Shown here in pieces: positions 34,713 to 43,582 of a DNA stretch of 64,000 nt. Under the pieces are notes generated by a model. The model had not been told where the DNA came from and searched no databases. It saw only the letters and a program-made list of their open reading frames with translations. How positions within the stretch are numbered: the stretch's first letter is position 1; the number at the start of each line of letters is the position of its first letter. The stretch comes from Algoriphagus sp. Lineage in GTDB: Bacteria > Bacteroidota > Bacteroidia > Cytophagales > Cyclobacteriaceae. A program made the position numbers and the translations under genes. Location: the NCBI RefSeq assembly GCF_013373065.1, contig NZ_JABXIN010000004.1, forward strand, positions 26,492-90,491, given 5' to 3'.

Positions 34713-37409
34713 ATGAGAAGAAGTTTACTGATTCTGTTTTGTCTGATTTGGGCAAGTACGGCAATGTCGCAGATTCGACTGGGACAATCCCGTTATGCTA
34801 CAGCCAAACCGGTAAATATTTTGGAATTAAATTATTCCAAGCCCCAGACTTTTAGAGTTGCAGAAATCAAGGCGGTGGGACTTTCTACCTTAGATGAAAA
34901 TGCAATTATTTCCTTATCGGGCATCAAGGTAGATGACCGAATTGAGGTTCCTGGAGACGTAATCTCCGATGCTTTGAAAAGACTTTGGAACCAAGGGATC
35001 ATCGGTGATGTGAAAATTTTGGTTACCAAAATTGAAGGTGAAGATATTTACCTGCTTCTTGAATTGACAGAACGACCGCGATTCTCCCGAGTGGAATTTA
35101 CCGGGATTAATAAAACGCAGGAGAGTGAACTTCGAGATAAGGTCAACATCCGAGGGCGAGTGGTCCGGGAAGATGTATTGAACACCGCCGAGCGCAATAT
35201 TCAGAAATATTTTGTAGATAAAGGCTTCTTGAATACCGATGTAAGGGTAAGTCAAGTTCGAGATACCACCTTACCCAATAGTGTGCTTCTTCGATTCGAT
35301 GTAGATCCAAAAAGCAAGGTTAAAATCAATGAAATCCGGGTATTTGGAAATGAGGAAATTCCTGATTCCAAAGTGAAGGGGAAATTGAAAAAGACAAAAG
35401 AGCATGCTCGTGTAAGTGTATTTCGCGATGTCTACTCCAGAATGACAGCCGCCTCGGCATCTGATATTGCCAATAGCATCCGGTATACTGACTCAGCTTC
35501 CAGAGAAGATGTAAAAACCTATATCAACAAAAATTTCAAGTTGAATTTCTTTGCTGGATCGAAATACATTCCTAAGGAGTATCGAAATGACAAAGAGAAT
35601 GTCATTAACTTCTACCAAACCAAAGGGTTCCGTGATGCAAAAATTATAGCTGATTCCGTTTACGCCTTTGGAAAGGATGAAATCAACATTGATTTAGAGC
35701 TCGAAGAAGGAAGGAAATATTATTACAGAAATATCGAGTTTACCGGAAACTTTATCCATCCAGATGAAGTCCTAAGAGCCAAATTGGGTATTCAGAAAGG
35801 GGATGTCTACGATAAAGAACGACTGGATAAACGTCTAAATTATGATCCTCAAAAGGGAGACGATGTCAGCTCCCTCTATCAGGATGACGGGTACTTATTT
35901 TTCAATATTCAACCTATCGAAGTCAACGTTGTAGGTGATTCCATTGATCTCGAAATGCGAATCTTCGAAGGACCACAGGTGACTGTAAATTCTGTGAACA
36001 TCAAAGGGAATGAGCGAACCTCAGACCACGTAGTAATGCGGGAAATCCGTATCCTTCCAGGACAGAAATTTAATCGGGCCTTGTTGGTACGGACGATCCG
36101 AGAACTTTCTCAGTTGGGATATTTCGACCCTGAAAAAATCAATCCAGACCTACGTCCTAATTTCGAAGCCGCTACTGTTGATATTACCTTTGAACTGGAA
36201 GAACGGCCGAATGATCAAATCGAACTTTCCGGAGGTTGGGGTGGATTCTACGGCTTTGTAGGTACAGTCGGGTTGGTTTTCAACAACTTCTCGATCAAAA
36301 ACATTGGCAATTTTGATAAGTGGGATCCGCTTCCAGTGGGAGATGGCCAAAAACTTTCATTGCGTGTTCAGGCGAATGGACGAACCTTCCAGAACTATTC
36401 TGTTTCCTTGACCGAGCCTTGGTTTGGTGGAAAAAAGCCGAATGCACTTAGCCTCAGCTTTAACCACTCTGTACAGCGACAAGTAGATTTCTTCAATTCC
36501 GCCAATTTTGGGAATGAACTTGGATTCTTCAAAATCACAGGTGCAACCATTGGATTGGCTCGAAGGGTTACCTGGCCTGATGACTATTTTAGCATTTCGA
36601 ATTCACTTCAATTCCAAGTTTATGAATTCGATCGATTCGGAACATCCTTTGGACTTAGCTACCCAACAGGTCGTTCCAATAGTATCACATTTAACAATAC
36701 CATTGCTCGAAACAACGTAGACAACCCGATCTATCCTAGATTCGGATCCAACATTATGCTGTCTACAGCTTTGACACCTCCTTATACTTCATTGAATAAG
36801 AATATCGATGCGGAGTCTCCGGATGAGGAAAAATACAAGTGGTTGGAATATCATAAATGGATGTTTGATGCCAGTATCTATACTCCATTGTTTGGATCAA
36901 CCAAACTCGTAGCAAGTGCACGGGCACACATGGGATTCTTAGGCTCCTACGGAGACCGAATTGGAATTATTCCATTGGAACGCTTTGTAATGGGTGGTGA
37001 CGGTATGACCTTCAACAACTTTGCTCTTGGGCAAGAAATCATCGGTTTGAGAGGTTACGAAAACCAATCTATTACTCCAGGTAGAGATACCCGAGGAACT
37101 GAAAACCCTGATCCATACGGTGGTATTGTCTACAATAAATATGTAATGGAATTGAGATTCTTGGTTTCTCCAAATCCTTCTGCTACCATTTTCGTTCTTG
37201 GATTTGCTGAAGCTGGAAACAACTGGGGATCCTATAAAGAATTCAATCCATACGATTTGAAAAAATCAGCTGGATTTGGTGCTAGAATCTTCATGCCAGC
37301 TTTCGGTTTGTTAGGTGTTGACTGGGGATATGGTTTCGATGCAATCCCTGGACAGTCCAGAAGAAGCGGACCACAGTTCCACTTCACAATTGGACAGCAG
37401 TTCAGATAA
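34713..37409 (+). CDS. bamA: Outer-membrane protein assembly factor BamA
   Basis: An 898-residue Omp85 protein that inserts beta-barrels into the outer membrane. A signal peptide (MRRSLLILFCLIWASTAMS) is followed by POTRA domains over about residues 45-480 and a 16-strand barrel. The barrel carries the loop-6 signature region ending in GLRGYE and a closing strand FHFTIGQQF next to the C-terminus. The ATG at 34713 is used; the frame also opens with a TTG at 34710. The gene precedes two skp-like genes whose products would chaperone its substrates. Confidence 0.95.
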   Translation: MRRSLLILFCLIWASTAMSQIRLGQSRYATAKPVNILELNYSKPQTFRVAEIKAVGLSTLDENAIISLSGIKVDDRIEVPGDVISDALKRLWNQGIIGDVKILVTKIEGEDIYLLLELTERPRFSRVEFTGINKTQESELRDKVNIRGRVVREDVLNTAERNIQKYFVDKGFLNTDVRVSQVRDTTLPNSVLLRFDVDPKSKVKINEIRVFGNEEIPDSKVKGKLKKTKEHARVSVFRDVYSRMTAASASDIANSIRYTDSASREDVKTYINKNFKLNFFAGSKYIPKEYRNDKENVINFYQTKGFRDAKIIADSVYAFGKDEINIDLELEEGRKYYYRNIEFTGNFIHPDEVLRAKLGIQKGDVYDKERLDKRLNYDPQKGDDVSSLYQDDGYLFFNIQPIEVNVVGDSIDLEMRIFEGPQVTVNSVNIKGNERTSDHVVMREIRILPGQKFNRALLVRTIRELSQLGYFDPEKINPDLRPNFEAATVDITFELEERPNDQIELSGGWGGFYGFVGTVGLVFNNFSIKNIGNFDKWDPLPVGDGQKLSLRVQANGRTFQNYSVSLTEPWFGGKKPNALSLSFNHSVQRQVDFFNSANFGNELGFFKITGATIGLARRVTWPDDYFSISNSLQFQVYEFDRFGTSFGLSYPTGRSNSITFNNTIARNNVDNPIYPRFGSNIMLSTALTPPYTSLNKNIDAESPDEEKYKWLEYHKWMFDASIYTPLFGSTKLVASARAHMGFLGSYGDRIGIIPLERFVMGGDGMTFNNFALGQEIIGLRGYENQSITPGRDTRGTENPDPYGGIVYNKYVMELRFLVSPNPSATIFVLGFAEAGNNWGSYKEFNPYDLKKSAGFGARIFMPAFGLLGVDWGYGFDAIPGQSRRSGPQFHFTIGQQFR

Positions 37410-37498
37410 TAGAAATATGCAGTGTAATGGTTAATTTATGTCAAAATTTTAGGAGTCTTTGATTCGTTAATCCAATGTCTCCAGAAACTGACCGAATT

Positions 37499-38029
37499 AT
37501 GAAAAAATTCCTGCATATCACTTTATTATTTGCTTTTACACTGGTTTCCAGCCAGTTAATGGCTCAAAAATTCGGATACATAGATTCGGAATACATTCTG
37601 AATAAACATCCTGACTATAAAATCGTACAACAAGAGCTCGAAAAGCTAAGCAACTTGTGGAAGAAAGAGGCACAGGATTTGGACGCTGAGATAAAAGAAA
37701 TGTATGTGCAGCTAAAGGCGGAAGAAGTCCTCCTGACCGAAGAAATGTATCAAAAACGATTCAATGAAATCCGGCAAAAAGAAAAATTTGCTCAGGAATT
37801 CAACAGCCGAATATTCGGAATCAATGGTCAGTATTTCCAAAAACAGGCCGAACTTCTGCAGCCTTTGCAATCGAAAATATACGATGCCATCGAGCGGGTT
37901 TCCCGAAAAAACAACTTGGCTGTATTATTTGATAAAGCTTCCGTACCTTCGGGAATTATTTATACAGATCCACGACATGATTACTCAGAATTTGTCCTGG
38001 ACGAACTTGGAATTGAAGAAAACAATTAA
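37499..38029 (+). CDS. OmpH/Skp family periplasmic chaperone (first copy)
   Basis: A 176-residue protein with a signal peptide (MKKFLHITLLFAFTLVSSQLMA) and an OmpH core that opens with KFGYIDSEYIL, followed by about 100 residues of charged coiled coil (IVQQELEKLSNLWKKEAQDL and on) and a closing AVLFDKASVPSGIIYTD segment. It should hold unfolded outer-membrane proteins on the way to BamA. The ATG at 37499 starts the signal peptide; the ATG at 37475 would add eight polar residues. Confidence 0.92.
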   Translation: MKKFLHITLLFAFTLVSSQLMAQKFGYIDSEYILNKHPDYKIVQQELEKLSNLWKKEAQDLDAEIKEMYVQLKAEEVLLTEEMYQKRFNEIRQKEKFAQEFNSRIFGINGQYFQKQAELLQPLQSKIYDAIERVSRKNNLAVLFDKASVPSGIIYTDPRHDYSEFVLDELGIEENN

Positions 38030-38040
38030 TTAAAACACAA

Positions 38041-38586
38041 ATGATGAAAGTAAAAGTTATCCTTTCTGCGATCGCTTTGTTCTGCGTAGGATTTGTCGCT
38101 CAGGCGCAAGAATTGAAAATTGGGTATACCAATGTGGAGTTTATCATGGATTTGATGCCAGAAATGGAGCAAATCGGTGCTGACCTTCAGGACTATCAAA
38201 CTCAGCTTCAGACTAATATTCAGACTAAAGCTGCAGATTTCCAGCGTCAGGTTCAGTCTTATCAGCAGGCTGCTCCTACCATGACTGATGATGCCCGTGC
38301 TGCAAAAGAGGCTGAATTGACCAAATTGCAACAAGATCTTCAGCAATATGAGCAAGATGCTCAGATTTCTTATCAGCGAAAATTGCAAGAATTGCTTGAG
38401 CCGGTACAGACGAAAGTAATCAATGCAATCAACGCAGTAGCTGCTGAAAATAATTACACACACGTGTTTGCAGAAACTGCTGGCCAAGCTCCTATTTTGC
38501 TTTATACCAAAGAAGAAGACAAGTTCACTGAATTGGTTTTGGCTAAGTTGGGACTTCAATTGCCAACTCCTCCAGCTGGAAACTAA
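38041..38586 (+). CDS. OmpH/Skp family periplasmic chaperone (second copy)
   Basis: A 181-residue Skp-like chaperone, 11 bases after the first copy. It has a signal peptide (residues 1-22, ending FVAQAQ), the opening strand LKIGYTNVEFIMD, and a Gln/Ala-rich coiled coil (about 45-130). It is richer in glutamine than the first copy (QDYQTQLQTNIQTK), so the two are old duplicates and not recent ones. Two start codons lie side by side (38041 and 38044). A strong terminator follows, closing the uppS-bamA-skp-skp group. Confidence 0.92.
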   Translation: MMKVKVILSAIALFCVGFVAQAQELKIGYTNVEFIMDLMPEMEQIGADLQDYQTQLQTNIQTKAADFQRQVQSYQQAAPTMTDDARAAKEAELTKLQQDLQQYEQDAQISYQRKLQELLEPVQTKVINAINAVAAENNYTHVFAETAGQAPILLYTKEEDKFTELVLAKLGLQLPTPPAGN

Positions 38587-38605
38587 GAAAATTGAAACTT
38601 AATTG

Positions 38606-38641
38606 AAGCCGACTCTTGTTTTTCAAGGGTCGGCTTTTTTA
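38606..38641 (+). terminator. Intrinsic terminator after skp genes
   Basis: A 13-bp stem (38606-38618 with 38624-38636, one G-T wobble), loop TTTTT, followed by a T run to 38641. It lies 20 bases after the second skp stop. Confidence 0.88.
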
Positions 38642-38649
38642 TTTGAGAT

Positions 38650-38955
38650 ATGGCCAAGAAAAACCCAAAAGAACTAATTCAAAAAAGTCCTGAGACTTTA
38701 CTGGTAGATTTTTATGCCAACTGGTGTGGTCCCTGTCAGACGATGAATCCCGTATTGGAAGCAGCCCTTGATGAATTGGGCGGAAAAATTAAATTACTCA
38801 AACTTAATGTCGATCAACACCCCCAACTAAGCCAACAATTTGGGATCCGATCCATTCCCCATTATATGCTTTTCAAAAGAGGGAAAATCCTTTGGAGGAA
38901 AGGAGGAATCATGACCAAAAAAGAGTTGATACAAGCACTCAAGGGGTTTTGCTAA
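38650..38955 (+). CDS. trxA: Thioredoxin
   Basis: A 101-residue thioredoxin with the active site WCGPC at 25-29 (FYANWCGPCQ) and the cis-Pro loop RSIPHYMLF near 77. It has no signal peptide, so it acts in the cytoplasm as a disulfide reductase. It follows the skp terminator by nine bases, so its promoter probably lies inside or just before that hairpin. A bidirectional terminator follows. Confidence 0.93.
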   Translation: MAKKNPKELIQKSPETLLVDFYANWCGPCQTMNPVLEAALDELGGKIKLLKLNVDQHPQLSQQFGIRSIPHYMLFKRGKILWRKGGIMTKKELIQALKGFC

Positions 38956-38991
38956 GGTTTTTTACTATCATAAAAACAAGACCCAATTCAT

Positions 38992-39023
38992 AAAAAAAGC
39001 TCCTGTAAAAAGGAGCTTTTTTG
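38992..39023. terminator. Bidirectional terminator between trxA and the pseudouridine synthase gene
   Basis: AGCTCCT (38998-39004) and AGGAGCT (39011-39017) pair around a 6-base loop, with an A run on the left and a T run on the right, so both strands read as an intrinsic terminator. It serves the converging trxA and the minus-strand gene ending at 39025. Confidence 0.88.
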
Positions 39024-39024
39024 T

Positions 39025-40230
39025 TCAGGAGAAGAATTTCAATCGCATCACTTCTTTTTCTGTAAGGAATCGATAGTTCCCTCTTTTTAGATCCTTTTTA
39101 TCCAGACCGGCATACAATACCCGATCCAAAGCAACCACATCATATCCTAAATGGGCAAATATCCTTCGAACAATTCGGTTTCTTCCAATATGGATTTCAA
39201 GTCCTAATATCTTCCGATCCAAAGAAAGCACTTGCAAATCATCGACAGCTGCAGGACCATCCTCCAAGGTCAATCCTTCCCGAATTGCTTCTTCATCATT
39301 TTTTGTCAGGGGCTTATCCAAAGTCACTTGGTAAATCTTCTTAATCTCATTCGAGGGATGAGATAGTTTGGCCGCTAATTCTCCATCATTGGTAAATAGT
39401 AGCAGTCCTGTTGTATTTCTATCCAGTCTTCCAACTGGGAAAATCCGTTCTTCACAGGCATTTTCTACCAACTTCATCACCGTTTTTCGCTCCATAGGGT
39501 CTTCTGTGGTGGTGATGAAATCCTTCGGCTTGTTAAGTAAAATGTAAACCGGTTTCTCGGGATTAATTCGCTTTCCGTTGTAAACAACCCGGTCATTTCG
39601 TTGGACTTTCATTCCTAATTCCGTCACCACCTGACCATTAACAGAAACCAAACCTTGGGCAATTAACTCATCGGCTTCCCGTCGGGAACAAATTCCGGAA
39701 TTGGCGATGTATTTATTCAACCGAATCAAGTCGTCTCCCGAATTCTTCTTTTTCCCTTTGGGGAGGTTATCAAACTCATATTCAGGTCTGACTACTTCAC
39801 TGTTTTGAATTCTGGAAGGTCTGTTTTTACCAAATCCCCTTTTTACGGATTTTTTCTCAGAAAAATCAGCTGTTCTTTCCCCATAAATGGGCTTTTGATC
39901 TTTACCTCTTCCGAGATAGACGCGCTTGGATGATTTGAAATCTTTGGATTGATTTTTTTCAAACTCTTTTTCCCCCTCACCAAAGAAACGCTTTTCTGAT
40001 CTTTTTGCGCCCTTTTCAAACTTTGGTCTTTCTCCTTCTTCAAAACGTTTTTTAAAAGGTGCTTTTCCTTCCTCCTTTTCAAATTTTCCTCGGGTATCTT
40101 TTCCCTTTTTGTCAAAGGATCCAAAAGATTTTTTCTTGGACTCAAACCCTTTCGATTCGTTCGAATCTTCTCCTTTTTTAGCTTGCTTATCTTGACTAAA
40201 AAACGGCTTTCTTGAATTATTTTTTCTCAT
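39025..40230 (-). CDS. RluB/RsuA-family pseudouridine synthase with long basic N-terminus
   Basis: A 401-residue rRNA pseudouridine synthase. Residues about 165-225 form an S4 RNA-binding domain (RLNKYIANSGICSRREAD); the catalytic domain holds the nucleophilic Asp in FPVGRLDRNTTGLLLFTND (about 264) and GRNRIVRRIFAHLGY. The first 150 residues are low complexity, rich in Lys, Glu, Phe and Gly (SKGFESKKKSFGSFDKKGKD), probably disordered and RNA-binding. It most likely modifies 23S rRNA; RluB versus RluF/RsuA cannot be settled by eye. A -7 box lies about 70 bases upstream. Confidence 0.92.
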   Translation of the reverse strand: MRKNNSRKPFFSQDKQAKKGEDSNESKGFESKKKSFGSFDKKGKDTRGKFEKEEGKAPFKKRFEEGERPKFEKGAKRSEKRFFGEGEKEFEKNQSKDFKSSKRVYLGRGKDQKPIYGERTADFSEKKSVKRGFGKNRPSRIQNSEVVRPEYEFDNLPKGKKKNSGDDLIRLNKYIANSGICSRREADELIAQGLVSVNGQVVTELGMKVQRNDRVVYNGKRINPEKPVYILLNKPKDFITTTEDPMERKTVMKLVENACEERIFPVGRLDRNTTGLLLFTNDGELAAKLSHPSNEIKKIYQVTLDKPLTKNDEEAIREGLTLEDGPAAVDDLQVLSLDRKILGLEIHIGRNRIVRRIFAHLGYDVVALDRVLYAGLDKKDLKRGNYRFLTEKEVMRLKFFS

Positions 40231-40300
40231 AAGTATGCAGCATCACTGCTGGATTTTAAATTAAAATAAGCGATTGAATCTCAATTGCTTAAATAGCCTG

Positions 40301-40308
40301 CAAAGATA
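40301..40308 (-). promoter_or_regulatory. -7 box for the pseudouridine synthase gene
   Basis: Minus-strand TATCTTTG, an exact TAnnTTTG match, in the gap between murQ and the pseudouridine synthase gene, about 70 bases before its ATG. No clear -33 TTG. Confidence 0.45.
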
Positions 40309-40339
40309 CGGGCTTTTTATGAAATACACTTGATATGAT

Positions 40340-41152
40340 TTATTTCTTTCCTTGGTAAAAGGCTTGAGTAGCTTTCCTTACCGAGCCCTCTTTCAGTAGC
40401 AACTCATTTGCTGTTTGAAAATCCAACCCGGTAGCCTCCATAATCATTCTTGTACCGCGTTCCACCAACTTGGCATTGGAAAGTTGCATATCCACCATTT
40501 TATTGCCTTTTACTCTTCCCAGCTTGATCATGGTGGTTGTCGAAATCATATTCAAAACCAGCTTTTGAGCAGTTCCAGCCTTCATCCGGGTGCTCCCAGT
40601 GACAAACTCAGGACCTACAACAACTTCAATGGGATGAGCAACTTCCTTACTCAAGGGCGAATTTGGATTACAGGTAATACAAGCTGTAAGCAAACCCTTT
40701 TCTCTGGCAGCTTTTACACCACCTATTACATAAGGTGTTGTTCCAGAAGCAGCAATCCCAATGACAGTATCTAACTCATTAAACCCATATTCCTGAATAT
40801 CTTTCCATGCTTGATTTGAATCATCTTCGGCATTCTCAACAGCTTTCCGGATAGCAGAATCACCCCCCGCAATTAAGCCAATCACCCAATCGTCAGGAAC
40901 TCCATAGGTTGGCGGACATTCTGAAGCATCCAAAATCCCCAATCTTCCCGATGTACCCGCTCCAATGTAAAAAAGTCGGCCGCCCTCTTTCATTCTAGGG
41001 ACGAGCTTTTCGATCAAATCTGTAATCTCAGGGATCACAAGTTTGACCGCCTCAGGAACTTTATGATCTTCTCGATTGATGTTTTGAAGCAAATCTTCAA
41101 TGGACATATGCTCCAAATTGTCATATAGCGAGCTACTTTCTGTTACTTTCAT
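40340..41152 (-). CDS. murQ: N-acetylmuramic acid 6-phosphate etherase
   Basis: A 270-residue SIS-domain lyase that splits the lactyl ether of MurNAc-6-phosphate to give GlcNAc-6-phosphate and D-lactate in cell-wall recycling. Recognisable are FYIGAGTSGRLGILDASE with the catalytic Glu in SECPPTYG, AASGTTPYVIGG and GPEFVTGSTRMKAGTAQK. It is slightly shorter than the 300-residue enterobacterial enzyme, lacking some C-terminal residues. The GlcNAc-kinase-like gene lies 78 bases upstream on the same strand, supporting an amino-sugar recycling function. Confidence 0.95.
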   Translation of the reverse strand: MKVTESSSLYDNLEHMSIEDLLQNINREDHKVPEAVKLVIPEITDLIEKLVPRMKEGGRLFYIGAGTSGRLGILDASECPPTYGVPDDWVIGLIAGGDSAIRKAVENAEDDSNQAWKDIQEYGFNELDTVIGIAASGTTPYVIGGVKAAREKGLLTACITCNPNSPLSKEVAHPIEVVVGPEFVTGSTRMKAGTAQKLVLNMISTTTMIKLGRVKGNKMVDMQLSNAKLVERGTRMIMEATGLDFQTANELLLKEGSVRKATQAFYQGKK

Positions 41153-41230
41153 TTTATCGTATTAATTATCGCTTCCGACCAACTACTTTGCAAACTTCAC
41201 CTTTGAAGGGATTTTGCAATAAGCTCACGC

Positions 41231-42073
41231 TCAAAGCATTTCTTGATGGTATAGTGTAAGACCGGCAATCGGGTTTTCCAAAATTAATTTAACCTGAATC
41301 CCTTTATCTTGAGCAGCTTTTCGAAGAATCGTGCTATTGTAATAGGCAATCGATCCTACAAAGTTCACTGGTTTATTTTTATAATCCTTATATCGACAAA
41401 CATGGCGATTGAAAAACTCCATGAAGGAATCGTAATACAGTCGATAACAATAGGGATAATTTGAGTGCTCAGTTATAAAACGGCAAAAGCTGGCCATATA
41501 ACGATTGGGAAACGGCTGCCGATATACATGGTCTTGAATGATTGCTTGTGTTAACTGAAAACGACTTTGAAAGATTTCACGGATTTCCTGAGGCAGGTCA
41601 TCATAAATGAAATCTTGAAGGAGTTTCCGGCCAATGTAGCCTCCTCCACCTTCATCGCCTAGAATATAGCCGGGTGCAGGCCGATTATCGATTATTTTTT
41701 CTCCATCAAAGTCACAGCTATTTGACCCAGTTCCAAGTATACAGGCAATCCCTGCCTGATGGCCACAGGTTGCTTTCGCAGCAGCAGATAGGTCATGATC
41801 CACTTCGATCAATGCAGTAGGAAAAATAGATTTTAGAGCCTTGGTGACATCCGATTTACGGTCCGGAGTAGAACAACCTGCGCCATAAAAGAAAATCTGC
41901 TCAATTTCATCTTTCAAATTCAACAAAAATTCTTGGGTCATACCTACGATCATTTCCTCAACCGTCTGGTAATAAGGATTAAATCCTACCCCTCGAAATT
42001 GGGAAATCCGACCATCAGCATGGATTACTCTCCAGTCTGTCTTACTTGACCCACTATCTGCTATTAATATCAT
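41231..42073 (-). CDS. BadF/BadG-family kinase, probable GlcNAc/MurNAc kinase
   Basis: A 280-residue ASKHA-fold sugar kinase: phosphate-1 loop ADSGSSKTDWRV at residues 4-15, phosphate-2/central CILGTGSNSCDF, and the family glycine motif LGDEGGGGYIGRKLL. Being just before murQ, it is a good candidate for phosphorylating MurNAc or GlcNAc so that MurQ and later enzymes can use them; this is inferred from context. It starts one base after the stop of the cytochrome b5-like gene. Confidence 0.88.
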   Translation of the reverse strand: MILIADSGSSKTDWRVIHADGRISQFRGVGFNPYYQTVEEMIVGMTQEFLLNLKDEIEQIFFYGAGCSTPDRKSDVTKALKSIFPTALIEVDHDLSAAAKATCGHQAGIACILGTGSNSCDFDGEKIIDNRPAPGYILGDEGGGGYIGRKLLQDFIYDDLPQEIREIFQSRFQLTQAIIQDHVYRQPFPNRYMASFCRFITEHSNYPYCYRLYYDSFMEFFNRHVCRYKDYKNKPVNFVGSIAYYNSTILRKAAQDKGIQVKLILENPIAGLTLYHQEML

Positions 42074-42074
42074 T

Positions 42075-42302
42075 TCAAATCAAGGTTCCAATAGGTTTGA
42101 AGCGCTCGAAAACTTTCTGTGTATGCGGCGCATCCTTCAATTCATCCGTAAGGTCTTGTCCAGCCCAGTGCTCGTAATGCTTTCCGCCTTTCCACAATCT
42201 GGACTCGCTCACATCATAGATAATCCCCTCAAATGCAATCCAAACTTCAGGCTTGTCTTGACCATTCCGAAGAGCAAGTTGCTGTCGGGTGTAGGTTTTC
42301 AT
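42075..42302 (-). CDS. Small cytochrome b5-like heme-binding protein
   Basis: A 75-residue protein with the cytochrome b5 heme site: VWIAFEGIIYDVSES, then HWAGQDLT with the axial His45, and the second axial His60 in DAPHTQKVFERF. There is no membrane anchor or signal peptide, so a soluble electron carrier or steroid/quinone-binding-type b5 domain is possible. Its ATG shares one base with the stop of the arginase-fold gene upstream and it ends one base before the kinase gene, so all three are translationally linked. The electron partner is unknown. Confidence 0.87.
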   Translation of the reverse strand: MKTYTRQQLALRNGQDKPEVWIAFEGIIYDVSESRLWKGGKHYEHWAGQDLTDELKDAPHTQKVFERFKPIGTLI

Positions 42303-43456
42303 TAAAGCAATTTGATCTGAGCATTAACCCAGCGTTCCGGAATTTCTCCTTTTTGAGCAGTTTGGTAATCTGAATAGCTACAAGGAACTGTGGAACTCCC
42401 CCTTTCAAAATGATCATTGTCTCCATGGGGAATCTCCATCCACCACTTTCCACTTCGCTTACTTTTGTAAAAAACCAAGGTATTTGGCTTGGTGTCCAAG
42501 GAAACGGTATACTTGATGTAGTCGCTACTTTTAAAAGATAAACTGTCTTTACGAGAATAAAACCCTTCTATAAAGTACCAAATCATCACAGCTGCTACCA
42601 TAGCCGTTTTGTTTTGGGCATCATCGTAGTAAGGTTCATATCCGTATAATCCAAAGGAGCTCAGCTTTTCATTCATGCCTGCAAACCATGAAATTTGACA
42701 GGCTTCTTCTGCAGTCAAACCAAAAGGGTTAGCCTCCAAAACACCCGGAGCATCTGAAGATTGAATCGCAGAAAGATCAAAACTTACCAAGTCCGCATTC
42801 CGTACCACAGGTTCTATTTCTTTAAACTCTTTACGAACCAATCCCAATCGCATATGATCAAAATAAAGTTTCTCGATCACATTGATCAGCGAAGGATCGA
42901 CCAAATAACTTTGGTAAGCTAAATGCGCATAAGTAAACAAAAAATTAGGTTGGTGAAGAATGATTTCCTGGGTATGCTTCTCCGCCATAGTACCCTCTTC
43001 CTCCATGTCAAATTTGGCGTCTACCGTCAGAAGACTGACCAATTTTTTCATTTTCTCATAGGACAGATATTGCCCGAAATCCAAGTCATGTGTTCCTCCA
43101 AAATAAATGGGAAGAATTTGCTTCTTCATCAAGAAATCCCCCACTTTTTGGATTCGCTCATAGGTTTCTTGAAGGGTTTTTCCCGGAAGTAAATCACCCA
43201 AATCAGCAACCCTGTAAGGGCCGATCCCCCGCTTCAGAGAATAAAGTTTTTCACGAATTTCGGAAGCTCCTCTTTCGGCACTTTTAGCATGTTGAACACC
43301 TCTCGTTTCCTTAAGACCAACCAATGCAATCTGAATTCCCTTCAGGTCAGGGAACTCTTCTCCATACCAATGGATCTGCTTGAAGAAGGAATTGTCTGGA
43401 TATTTTTTTTGCCAAAGAAATTCGGCAACAGGTTCAAAAAAAGACTGAATACTCAT
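42302..43456 (-). CDS. Arginase/formimidoylglutamase-fold protein with altered metal ligands
   Basis: A 384-residue ureohydrolase-fold protein. The equivalents of the manganese motifs are visible but changed: GGDHS reads GGTHD (His123 kept), DAHxD reads DAKFD (146-150, the His replaced by Lys148), and SxDxDxxDP reads SFDLSAIQSSDAPG (Asp227 kept, the second Asp replaced by Ser229). A normal two-metal centre therefore seems unlikely. Relatives in Bacteroidota are often named formimidoylglutamase or arginase, which this sequence does not support well. It is the first gene of a linked group with the b5-like protein and kinase. Confidence 0.85.
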   Translation of the reverse strand: MSIQSFFEPVAEFLWQKKYPDNSFFKQIHWYGEEFPDLKGIQIALVGLKETRGVQHAKSAERGASEIREKLYSLKRGIGPYRVADLGDLLPGKTLQETYERIQKVGDFLMKKQILPIYFGGTHDLDFGQYLSYEKMKKLVSLLTVDAKFDMEEEGTMAEKHTQEIILHQPNFLFTYAHLAYQSYLVDPSLINVIEKLYFDHMRLGLVRKEFKEIEPVVRNADLVSFDLSAIQSSDAPGVLEANPFGLTAEEACQISWFAGMNEKLSSFGLYGYEPYYDDAQNKTAMVAAVMIWYFIEGFYSRKDSLSFKSSDYIKYTVSLDTKPNTLVFYKSKRSGKWWMEIPHGDNDHFERGSSTVPCSYSDYQTAQKGEIPERWVNAQIKLL

Positions 43457-43543
43457 ACGGGTGTGTTAGAATTTAAAAATAATCAAAAAGAAGCATCCTC
43501 CTAAAGGAGTAACCTGAAAAGGTCTAAACTTCACTTAATGAGA

Positions 43544-43576
43544 ATAAAAAAAGTCTGCCTCATCAGAAGCAGACTT
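43544..43576 (-). terminator. nqrF terminator
   Basis: On the minus strand AAGTCTGC (43576-43569) pairs with GCAGACTT (43558-43551) around a 10-base loop and runs into a T tract (to 43545). It is seven bases after the nqrF stop. Confidence 0.88.
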
Positions 43577-43582
43577 GGTATT

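Noticed and set aside
38026..38559. 177-codon open frame on the minus strand
   Set aside because: It is the antisense of the second skp gene; that gene has a signal peptide and a family-typical coiled coil.
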